64,000 nucleotides of DNA from Paramecium tetraurelia (taxonomy: Eukaryota > Ciliophora > Oligohymenophorea > Peniculida > Parameciidae). A program made the position numbers and the translations under genes. Below are positions 11,413 to 23,080 of the stretch, in pieces. Within the stretch, counting starts at the first letter, position 1, and each line of letters begins with the position of its first letter. The notes beneath the pieces are model-generated. The model had not been told where the DNA came from and made no database searches. It worked only from the letters and a program-made list of their open reading frames with translations. The DNA is taken from assembly GCF_000165425.1 (NCBI RefSeq), contig NW_001799533.1:228376-292375 (forward strand), written 5' to 3'.

Positions 11413-12705
11413 TCATGACTATAATTATTATTATTATTAATTTTCTTATTACTAATCCAAAATTTCTTATTCTGCCTATCTAGCAGCTTCCTCTTCAGCT
11501 AATCTTTAATCCTCGATTTCCTTAAGTCTTCTTTCCTCCTCCATTCTTTTTTTTTCTATCTTCTCTCTTTTTTTTCTAGCAATTTCTTCGTATTTGTCAT
11601 CTATCTGTTATTACCTTCTTTTCAATGAATTCGAATGTTCTATAGTAATTGTTTCTTCCATATTATTTAATATATCTTGATAATATGAATGACTTACTAT
11701 TAAAATTGGAAGCATTGTCATTTTCATCAACTAACTAACTTAACACATTTTCATAAACCCATGGTATATACTCATATAATAAGGCTGTTTCCAGGGGATC
11801 TCGAAAAACACCCAAATCCTATAACTTCTTGATTGTATTTTATTTAAGGGGATTTATAAGAGATTTTGATAGATTTCTGCAAACTATTTTTTAATGGCTT
11901 TGCTTTTATATTTTTAAAAAAGTTTCATATTGCAATTTTCTTCTTGCCTCCTCTTAATCTAATCTCTATTAAACGGCCTCCAATCTTTGCATTTCTGATA
12001 ATACAGAAGTCTTTTGTTTTTCATGTTATTTCTATTAGTGTTTCATTAACTTAATTTCTTCTTCTTCTAAGACTTCCATTCTCGACTGTTCCAATATCTT
12101 ATTCATTAAGACCTATAAAATTGGTTCTACTTCCTAATCAAAATCAAAGAGATCTCCTTCCCAAATTTGAGTTTCCTTACAATTATAAGTATTTATACTT
12201 TATCTATGCCATTCTTCTTGGGAACAAATAATCTATCAGGTGGTTTATCAATATAGTAGTCAGTTTATGCATCCATCTCTTATTCAGGTGGTTTATCTGT
12301 CAATATTTCTAAATATTCATCAGTTTAGATATCAATGTTAACACGATTTTAAAATGGTCTAGGAGTGCTTGGATGTAAATAGGTTGTCTATGGTTATTAA
12401 GCCTATGGTCATAAATTTAATATGTAACTGCTTTTTGTTATGGTTTTTTGAATGATTTAAGTGTCATTAATTTCTTATCACCTTATGTTTACACACTTGC
12501 ATAAGTATTTCCCCTGACTACCCTTTTATCAAACATGATATTGCTTCCCAACAATGAACTTAATATAATCATCATTTACCAACCTGTTTTTTTGATCATC
12601 CGAAGATTATAAAGGTTATTGTCTGTATTTTGGTTTGGGTCTCACAACTTCAGGAGCAGCTTTGAATTCGTAATTCTCTCCAGCCAATGCCTAAGCTTAT
12701 GCCAT
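11413..12705 (-). CDS. RSPH3: radial spoke protein 3
   Basis: The gene runs from ATG 12705 (MAQAQALAGENYEFKAAPEV) to TGA 11415-11413, with short introns including one of about 25 nt just after RQQPLQSSDDQKN. The axonemal signature of RSP3 is clear: NRVNIDIQTDEYLEILTDKP followed by AQTDYYIDKPPDRLFVPKK, then FDFDQEVEPI, and LEEEEIKLMKHQQ. A coiled basic/acidic helix follows. The conserved C-terminal block LQDLGVFRDPLETALLYEYI ends in PWVY, and the tail is Gln-rich. RSP3 anchors the radial spoke to the A-tubule of outer doublets and in Chlamydomonas and mammals binds PKA regulatory subunit-type proteins, so the expected location is the ciliary axoneme. The domain order matches the family. The next gene upstream, on the same strand, stops 68 bp before this start. 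Confidence 0.92.
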
Positions 12706-12773
12706 TATAATTAAATTATATTAATAAACATGTATTATTATATAAATTAAATAAAGCAATTCTCACAAATCAT

Positions 12774-13858
12774 TCAATTTTTGAATTCTTTGCTGCAACT
12801 TGAATTGCTTCAATCATTTAGTTCCAAAATTAGTCAACTACTACTTTTCTTGCAAATTGTAAGGTGGGCTCTTATCCAAGAATTCCTTATTTATCAATAA
12901 CAGTTCTCCCATAACACAATTTAGATTCGCAATCAACTGCACAATACACAGGCTTAATTACATACATTTCTGGATGTAATGCATAAAACACAGCAACAGC
13001 TAAACTTAGGATCAAAATATTACGATCATGAATTGGAGGATAATCGAATTCTTAGGCCTTGTATGCTGCCTAATATTCCTAGAGCATTTCCAAACACCAA
13101 TCAGAAAATTTGGTGTTTATGCTTTTAATTCTTTATTAAAGGGGTTCTAATAATTAACATGTCTAATATTTTTGTAAATTAATGTATAGTACGTATGTTA
13201 AATCCAACGAAATCATAACCAATTTCAATGAATGCTATTTGCATGTATCAATGACGAATTGGGCAGCCTCAGGGTCTGAGTAAATGTTGTATTCTGAACT
13301 TGGTGTTACATTCCCAAATCCTGATGTACCGCCCATAAATACTATCTCTTAAATTTAAGGAATTATGTCCTCGTGATCCCTAAGTAACTTAGCAATATTA
13401 GTCTATGGGCCTGTTATGACTATGACAAACTAATTTATTGTATTTTAATACTTCTTGATCCCCAGCAGTCTACTTAATCAAATCGTATAAATCCATGTCT
13501 TCTATTGGCTTGAAGGAAGAAATCAATTTATCAACCGAGTACAATCCTAATATTTATTTATTAGTCAATTTACCTTAAGTGCCATGCATTTTAGTTGTAG
13601 CTCTTGTAGATTTTAAAGAAAATTCTGCTCCTTTATACACTGGTACATCAGTTCTTCCTAATGAACTAAGCAATCGAATCGTATTATTTGTGCAGTTTTC
13701 AAGACTATTTTCAATACAAACTCTTACCTTGTGTTTCCAAAACAAGTGGAAATTCCAAGTAGATTAGATTTTGGATGAAACAAAGCTAAAATGAGTGCCA
13801 TGGCATCATCATTACCAACATCACAGTCTAACCATATATTGACCTTTTCTGTGTCCAT
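12774..13858 (-). CDS. inosine-uridine preferring nucleoside hydrolase
   Basis: The gene runs from ATG 13858 ([14 protein letters not shown]) to TGA 12776-12774. The N-terminal [15 protein letters not shown] is the Ca2+/ribose-binding DxDxxxDD signature of the nucleoside hydrolase (IunH/URH) superfamily. A 23-nt intron (GTAAGAGTTTGTATTGAAAATAG) follows CFGNT, and other short introns are present further on. The last segment reads [18 protein letters not shown] and ends [14 protein letters not shown]. The enzyme is predicted to cleave the N-glycosidic bond of purine or pyrimidine ribonucleosides in salvage, usually in the cytosol; substrate preference cannot be read. The length (about 330 aa) fits the family. 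Confidence 0.88.
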
Positions 13859-13902
13859 TATTGATTATAAGATAATAAAAATAATAAAATCATCTCTTGT
13901 TT

Positions 13903-14285
13903 TCAACATAAAATTTCGTAATTCATTAATAAATTACTATTTTTCTATAATTTACATCTGAATCACTTTCTATATTACTAAACAAAAGCCTTGATCATTG
14001 ACAATCATTTTCAAATCAATTTCTCTCTTCAAAGGATCCTTCTCAAGTTAAAAGTATCATGATTATTACTATGCTTTCATATTTGTCATATGAAAATATG
14101 GTCTACCATTGAAAATTTATTATTTCCTCTTTTGTCAATAAGAATTTCAAATAAGTTGATCATATTCTATATTACCGTTTTCTCCTCTTTTTAATAACAC
14201 TTGTTATTCATAATTTTTTAGGTTAATAATGTTCAAGAGGCTTTGAGCTATAATTCATACAAAATTATATATATTTAACCTAATT
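13903..14285 (-). CDS. small unknown protein (start unresolved)
   Basis: Protein-like frames on the minus strand join through probable introns of 47, 31 and 22 nt. They read NLKNYEQQVLLKRGEN, then NFQWQTIFSYDKYESID, PLKREIDLKMIVNDQGFCLV, and end near NLLMNYEILC at TGA 13905-13903. Read without introns, the same region has three in-frame TGAs (14147, 14135, 14057). No convincing ATG was found at the 5' end. The 3' end is about 45 bp from the nucleoside hydrolase start. Function unknown. Confidence 0.35.
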
Positions 14286-14656
14286 GCTAATTGGCAATTA
14301 TGCCGTATAACAAAATTTCAGTTTTAACTAAATACTATGGAATATTAGTTTGAAAAAAATAAAATTTTCCATATAATTATTTTTTTTTATTTTACAGCAA
14401 AAATGAAATCTGTTTCCTTTAATGGGTCAAATAAAGATAGAATCTATTTGATCAAAGTGAAAAAAGATGTTTAGACATTTTTAATGTATTTTAATTTTGA
14501 ACTCCTTTTTAATCAATAACTTCTAGTACATTCCATTTGAAGATATTATGATAAATCTAATTTAATTTTTCAAATTTCTTGCAATTTCGAGGAGGTAATG
14601 AGATTACTTTCAAAATAACTGAAATAAAAGACATAAAGACTACATATTTTTAATAA

Positions 14657-15199
14657 TCATTTCGAGATCCCCTTTGCTAATATTTATAGATTAGAAAGGC
14701 TGGTTTTCTTTGATTTTTAAGACTTGAATTTTCGGGCTTTTTTGCGTATTTGGTGGTTTTCAAGGTTCAAAGAATTAAGATAATTTATTTCATCAATTTG
14801 GACTAGATGAAAACAGTCTTAGGATGCCTCTTAGACATAACTATTATCTTCGATTTATGATTTTACTTCCGATTTCTCGCTTTTCCCAGTTGATTTAAAA
14901 CTAATCATGGTTTGTTAAATTTTGAGATTATTTAAATCACATATATAATAGAAATCCCCCATTTGTTACTTATTTTTTTTCCTTGCTCCGATTATCTCAA
15001 TTGTGTCTTCTAATTCATCCGATATAGTCATTCTTTTGAATTCGAAACAAACAGATTCATCAATTTATTTTTGTTCCTCTAAATTTTGAAAATATTGTTC
15101 TTCTTAATCATCCTCTTAGGTAAGAGTCTACAAGGGTTTCTTTCTTTATTTTATTTTCAAATATGTTCTAGCAGTTGTTTCATTCATTACGCAAAACAT
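14657..15199 (-). CDS. hypothetical charged protein
   Basis: An uninterrupted frame of about 180 codons with TGA-only stops, from ATG 15199 (MFCVMNETTARTYLKIKQ) to TGA 14659-14657. It is rich in Lys, Glu, Gln and Ser, with acidic runs (TLTQEDDQEEQYFQNLEEQ) and a basic C-terminal region (RKKARKFKSQKSKKTS). No known domain, signal peptide or membrane segment is visible. Upstream in-frame codons leave the start slightly uncertain; an internal ATG at 14908 is possible. Confidence 0.5.
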
Positions 15200-15385
15200 C
15201 GTTTAATAAATAATAACAATTTATCTTCTTTATTAAGGGACCCTTATATAATATGTGAATTTCTATTAAAAAATGAATTGAGAATTTTATTATTTTGAAT
15301 AAAAATATTTTTCAAAATTATTTCCTCTCAACAAATACTTTTTGTATTAATAATTTTAGATATTGGATATAGAATAATAAATATT

Positions 15386-18281
15386 ATGGATAAAATATTA
15401 AAAAAATATAAATTAAAAAAACCTACAAAATAATAGTAAATATATTAAGCCCTTAGCAAGCTTTATAAATAGAGAAGGTACATCATAAGGGAAATATATT
15501 AAACAGAGAAAAATTATGTGGAAGACTTAAAGATGATTTGTGAATTGATCGTCGATAAATATATATAATAATATGGAATCGAAGAGTCGAAAAAGTTGTT
15601 TTCAAATATCAAAGAAATTGTAGCAGTTAATGAATGGTTTTATGATAAGTTGACCGAAAGAATTTAATTAGAAAATCAGAAATACTAAAAGAATTATAAA
15701 TTAAAGAACGAATTAAAGGATCAATTTGGACATGAAAACAGTTAGTTGTTCTATTTTTAAAATTAAGAGAGTTTATTATCCAAATTTGAATGTTATTATT
15801 TGTATTGCGAAAGATATAGCACTATGAAAAATTATATTTTGAAAATGAAAAATGAGAATGAAAATTTTCGATAATTTATAATGGAAGCAGAAAAAAATCC
15901 ATTAATGAAATCTAATTAATTGGATGATTACTTGATTAAACCAATACAAAGATTACCTAAATACATATTGCTTCTAAATGATTTAAAAAAGAACACTCCA
16001 ACTTAAGCCAGTAATACCTTATTTAATGGCCTTGATTACATTCAACATCCTGATTATGAGAATATTTGTAAATTATTAAATGTCTTTGAGAAGGTCAATG
16101 ATAAAAATAATGAAAAGATTGGTGAATTTTAAAATCTATAAAAAATGAAAGATGTACAAAAACAATATGGAAGTGCTAAGTTGATTATTGATAACAATAA
16201 AAGAGTGTTTGTTTTTCAGGAGAATCTTGAATATTATGTGAATGCTTATTAAAAAAAAAACATTTAATTGTTGTGTTTTAGCGACGCTATTTTATTGATT
16301 GAACTTGAGTACTCTCTATTTGGTCCAAAACAGAAATGTATTGCAATGAGTGAATTTTCACTGGCTTCTGAATTCAATAAAATCAACTCCAAATAAGGGT
16401 TATTGTTCAAAATAACAACCAAGTAGAAGGTATTCATTTTTATAGCAAATGATAATAAGTAATTGGATAAGATAGAGAAACTATTTAAAATCACTATTGA
16501 TAAATTTATTCAAGAAAAAAAGAGTATGCTTGATGAAAGTGGAGGCAATGAAGATACAACTTGGGATTAATTATAAATATAAGTAAGAATTGAAGGAACA
16601 GAAGAATACAATTAAGCATCCCTTTAAAATTACACAGTTTACATTATATAGATCTAATTGAAAGACATAGGATGGAAAATATATTTGAGATACTCATAGG
16701 TTTCAGCAATATTTTCTTACATTAAAAAGTGTGATTCAGCCAATAATGTATTGAAATTGCAAAAAAGTAATTGGCTACAGAGTCATCAAAATAAATACTT
16801 AGATTCTCTTAAAATTAATATAGAAGGATTTATTCAAAGTATTTTTCAATGGAAAAATTTTGAGTAATTTAAAAAAAAAATTTTAATCAAATTAGGTCTT
16901 CCTACAAATTTTAATATTTTACCAAGATTTATGGGTGGTCAGAATGAATAAAAATTGGTTAGGAATCTCTCGGTGATTAATGAAAACCAAGACTCGATTG
17001 ATACTTTAGCTGAAAAGTTAAATTAACAATTCTTAGAAGAGTTAAAGATTTCTCATATGTTAAAATCTTATATTAATTAATCAGATGAGAAAACTATATC
17101 ATTTAGTATCAGAGTGATTTTACCTAGATGTTTATAAGTAAAGGAAGAGATCATCAATGATCCTAACAGTAAAGTAGAAAGTTGGATAATTAATAAGATA
17201 ACAAAGTGCGGTGAAATCATAGTAAAGATTGATAACTTAACCAAAGCAATGGAAATGTGTGAAATTATTGCCAATGCTATATAACTTTCAGAGTTTTATG
17301 ATTTTAGATTATTTGTAATTGATACAAGAGGAAATAAAAGGTCATTGGAAAATAATTAAATTGTTTTATAATCAGTGCCAGCAGACAAAAATATATTTCC
17401 AAATTAGAGTTTGAAAATCTTCACATTATTCGATGAGCCTTACCGACTTGAATTCTGTAAGTACATATTCTTTCCCTAAACTATTGAGTCATATTTATAT
17501 AAGTAAGACGAAACCAGATTAAAATTGCTAGTGGAAGGGTTTTTAACGGAAGTCAAACATGCTCATTTAACTCCAAAAGTATATTCAATTATTTATACTT
17601 TATATATTATAATTTATAAAGAGAGTGATTAATTGGTAAGGTACAGTAATATTTTGGATAAGGAAATTATGGACGCCCTTATTTTATCTTATATTAGAAA
17701 ATCACAAACAAATATAACTTGGATTGTAATCATTTGTATTCTTAAATTAGAACTTGGTGAGAAAGTAGATGGAATCAATATACCCTGAGATTAAAACTCT
17801 TGCTGCATAAAATGAGGAATTGTGTATCCAATAACAATTGGATTTGAAGTAACAATAAATTTTCACTAATATCTAAAATTTGGCTAGGATTTCAATGATA
17901 AATTTAGCCTATCAAATACCTCTTTGGGGAATTGTGACCTTTTATGTTGGGATCAAAGTCACGGAAGAAACAAATAAGATTTTAAAATCAATATTATAAA
18001 ATGAATTGCCTAATCTCTATTTAGGTATATCATATAATAAGTTCTAACTGTTAACTCCTGGAAGAAAGAAGATGCTTTGCTCTACTAAGTTAGCTTAGAT
18101 CACTAATATTACTGTAGAACCTATCTATATATACATTTAAATAAAAAATTTTCTGTAGGAAAATGATAATTAAAATATTGTGTTGAAATTCAAAACAATT
18201 GAAGGATACAAAATATCAACTTTGATTAAAGAATATCAAAATCTAAATTAATAATACCCTTAATTATCACAAATCATATGA
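15386..18281 (+). CDS. RhoGEF (DH-PH) protein with PX and FERM domains
   Basis: About 950 aa from ATG 15386 to TGA 18279-18281; one clear intron of 25 nt lies near 17721-17745 (after TNITWI). Domains in order: a DH domain (KNYVEDLKMICELIVDKY; hallmark helix DYLIKPIQRLPKYILLLNDL, about 15930-15990); a PH-like domain (LLCFSDAILLIELEYSLFG ... LLFKITTKQKVFIFIANDN); a PX-like domain (YTVYIIQIQLKDIGWKIYLR followed by YSQVSAIFSYIKK); and a FERM-like C-terminus with an F1 start, an F2 helix set (LKLLVEGFLTEVKHAHLTPK) and an F3 end (FKTIEGYKISTLIKEY). DH-PH modules activate Rho-family GTPases, PX binds phosphoinositides and FERM binds membranes or membrane proteins, so a cortical or endocytic GEF is inferred. 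This domain combination is unusual. The A10 run at 16251-16260 is in frame. Confidence 0.8.
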
Positions 18282-18296
18282 ATTGAGAATTGAGAT

Positions 18297-19013
18297 TCAT
18301 TAATATGCATATTAATTAATCAAATATTCATTAATAAATTTTTGTATATCCCAATTTTATTTCAATTTGTTTAATTCTTCTTGAGTAATAGCCTGTTGCG
18401 AATTAGAATGTGTCTTAACAAATTGTTAGATTTTAAGTAAATTGTTGATTTAATTTGTTGCTCTTTGAATTTTTGGTTGCATCATTAACTCAGATTTTTA
18501 TATCACAGGATCAGATCCTTTTCGTTTTCCTCTCTTTTCCGGTAATAATTATTCACTAACATCAGAGGTTGTCGATTGATTTTCTATTTTCGAATAATAA
18601 GTTGAGGATGTGTCTGCAGTGTACCATCTAGTATATTTATTTTGCTTTTAAGGGAGAATTCCAATAGCCTCACTTAGTATTTCATCGTTTTCATTGGTTA
18701 TATCATCACTATCATATTATTATTCAGATTTAGTAGCTTAGAATTCTTCTTGGTATCTTAAGAATCTGTCTCTATCAACTTGGGCGTTGAAAACATAGAC
18801 TTCGGCTTTTAGATTTAATTATTTGCAGATAAGATAGTGGTTACCAGGTTTGCAATCAAAGATGTGTTATTCACCTAATTTCAATTTCTTACTTTCTTCT
18901 TATTGGAATGTAAATGATAATCCGTGCTCTTATTCATTCCTAAGAACCAATTTTTCTTATTTCAAAAGATATAATCTATTTGGCATCAATTCATCATTAC
19001 AAATGGTAATCAT
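18297..19013 (-). CDS. hypothetical protein
   Basis: A single open frame of about 238 codons from ATG 19013 (MITICNDELMPNRLYLLKQE) to TGA 18299-18297. The N-terminal half looks like a beta-rich module (KLKLGEQHIFDCKPGNHYLI, LNLKAEVYVFNAQVDRDRFL). The C-terminal half is Ser/Gln/Lys-rich and probably disordered, with a short helical end. I recognise no family. The stop codon is only 15 bp from that of the DH-PH-PX-FERM gene on the opposite strand, so the 3' UTRs must overlap or be nearly absent. Confidence 0.65.
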
Positions 19014-19283
19014 TAATTAAATATTATAAAATTATAAACTATATATATATATTTTACTAAGCATCCTAATATTTATGATGTCATTAAATTTGTTCTTTGC
19101 CTGATATTTTGCAAAAGCGAAAATAATGAATTAAAAACGAAACTCATAATATAAATTTTGATAATTCAATATAGAAAATATAAATTATCTATTAATAAAA
19201 TGCAATTTGGGATGCTGAAATATCCAAGGTGATATAAAAATGAGCAAGTAAAAATAATGTCAATTATGAATATTTTTATAAGA

Positions 19284-20987
<1,704 letters not shown>

Positions 20988-21759
20988 TATATAATTATTA
21001 AATATATATATTCATAATCAAAGTGATTACTTCAAATTCCAATCAAATATCTATCTCCAACCCTCTTAACTACCCTTATTTCTCCGATTTCCTTTACGAA
21101 ATTCCATATTCCCCTAAACATTTTGTCAATATTTTGAATTCAAAAATCTCCTTCAATTTCCTAATTATTTACAAATAACTTTGTTTTTCTAATCTAAATA
21201 ACAAATTTTTTTCATTTCCTTTTCTTTACAATTATGCAAATTATTTAAAAATCTTAAAAATTAAATAATTTTTTTATTTTCTTTTAATACCCTATTAGAA
21301 ATACATGTACTCTTTCTCACTTAATGTGATTTCATATAATTCACATCTCATCGTAGCTAATTTTTGATACTTTTAATAAAGATTTTTTATACTATTTATT
21401 ATAAGGCTGTAATAAATTAAACTTGATTATATATTTAATATCAATATTGTAATATTTAGGTATTAGATTGACAAATATGGATGTAACCATCATTTTTATT
21501 ATCATTAATTAATTTATCATTATTTATTATCTTCATCATTTTACTACCATTATTTTATAAAAATCAGTTAAGATTATAGATATTATTCATATTATTTATA
21601 AGGAAGTAATAGATTTTGGCTGTCTGCAAGCATACATAAAGCTAGAATGCATTTTTAATCAAGGATAGATCAACTGTTTCTGATGTAATACGTCATTGAC
21701 TAAAATATTTAAACAGACCAAATTATGAATAGTTAATATTAAATATTAATTTAAAAAAA
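20988..21759. other. AT-rich divergent intergenic region
   Basis: About 770 bp between the MAP kinase start (minus) and the next start (plus). It holds homopolymeric A/T runs and scattered TATA-like strings with no coding signal. It should contain the promoters of both flanking genes. Confidence 0.55.
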
Positions 21760-21999
21760 ATGGGATGTACTAGTTCTAATTAAACAACTGATCAAGTTAT
21801 TTAATAAGTTTCTAAACCTCAAATAAGAGAAAATGTTAAACTTAGAATAGGAGTCAACTTTGATGTATAAAATTCTGAGGCTAGAATGTATTCGATTAAA
21901 AAAAATCCCATTGTGTAAAGAAGAATTCTCAAATCAATAAAACCGAAAGTTTCGTTATCAAAATAACAAACAGATGAAACATATGGATCATTTTATTGA
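21760..21999 (+). CDS. small, probably dually acylated protein (or first exon)
   Basis: ATG 21760 opens a 79-codon frame ending at TGA 21997-21999. It begins MGCTSSNQTT: Gly2 with Ser/Thr at 5-6 fits N-myristoylation, and Cys3 is a likely palmitoylation site, so attachment to a membrane is inferred. The rest is basic and Ser/Gln-rich (VQRRILKSIKPKVSLSKQQ). Coding-like sequence resumes downstream at about 22060, so this could be the first exon of a longer gene. Function unknown. Confidence 0.45.
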
Positions 22000-22059
22000 A
22001 ACTCACTTTTCACCCAATCCTCAAAAATGATATATAAATCTATATACTTTAATTTAATT

Positions 22060-22880
22060 GTCTTATTTGATTAAATCACCCAGTCTAAAACAACTTCCAA
22101 TACAATTCAAAAGTGATCCCTCTTTATCCAATGAATAATCAAGATATTTTAAAATAAAGAACACGTAATTAATATGAAAAAAAACTAATCATCCTTTTTT
22201 ATTTCGAGAATCACTAAAATATGCTTGGGTAACATATAATATTGAATTGAATTCTTAAACTTTATAGATACACAATGAATTAAAAATAAGTTCAGTTTGC
22301 GAACAAAATTTAAAATTCAGTAAATAAAGAGCCAGGTTTGAAGAAGTTAATTAGTTTTATGAAGAGATAATAAAGTCATCTAAAATGTTTGATAATATTT
22401 ATCATACTTATTTTTTGTATAAAATTATGAAGAATTACATATAAAATATAAATTCAATATTTCAGAACTTAAAAGGATATTTACCAGCTAAGATTTATAA
22501 ATTTGCAATTTTTTAATCATAAAACCCATATGAATAGCAATTTTATTAGATGTAATAAAATGGCATTCTTGTGATCAGGATAGTTAAATTATCCTCAACA
22601 CCATAGTCAATTAATACAAGATTATGGACTTGAGGAAGAAGAAATAATGAATGATAACCAAGGTGGGAATACCATAATTTTCAGTAATTTTGATAATTTC
22701 ACATACCATATAAATAATATAATAATCAATAAGTATTTATAATCAAATAAAATTTATATAAGAAGATACATCTAATTTAGGATAAATAATAGATCAAAAC
22801 GAAAAACTGAAGAGCAATAAGATGGCATATTTAGAAGATTTAGTATTGATACTTGATAAGGTTCTTAAATTTGAAATATA
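22060..22880 (+). CDS. unresolved multi-exon coding region, unknown product
   Basis: Three protein-like segments lie in different frames on the plus strand: one near 22075-22160 (LKQLPIQFKSDPSLSNEQ), a long one of about 140 codons near 22205-22630 (YAWVTYNIELNSQTLQIHNE, RARFEEVNQFYEEIIKSS, SIFQNLKGYLPAKIYKFA), and one near 22590-22860 (QLIQDYGLEEEEIMNDNQGG, RRYIQFRINNRSKRKTEEQQ). I could not find a splice set joining them, so this is either an intron-containing gene with wrong boundaries here, possibly continuous with 21760-21999, or a decaying one. No family recognised. Confidence 0.35.
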
Positions 22881-23080
22881 TTATATAATTTATGATTTTT
22901 AAATATTTCCCATATATCTATTATGAAAGAACTAAAGTGTCAGAATAGGTTGGTTTTGATTAGATATTAAATTAAATCAGCAGTGGCTTCACCTAAGTGA
23001 GCTAGATTGAGTATTAAATAAAATAGTTTAATTCATTAATATTAACAATTTTTTATTGTGATAAATATAAATATATCATC

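Noticed and set aside
13903-14285. Several isolated in-frame TGAs at places where Trp would fit, suggesting TGA may sometimes be read as Trp
   Set aside because: Short introns of 47, 31 and 22 nt remove the TGAs here, and similar splices solved the apparent stops in the MORN, ABHD, PKG and SNF1-like genes. Elsewhere TGA marks clean gene ends. No evidence for a second meaning.
16251-16260. Possible homopolymer indel at an A10 run in the DH-PH-PX-FERM gene
   Set aside because: Recounting shows the run is in frame and leads directly into the PH-like domain.
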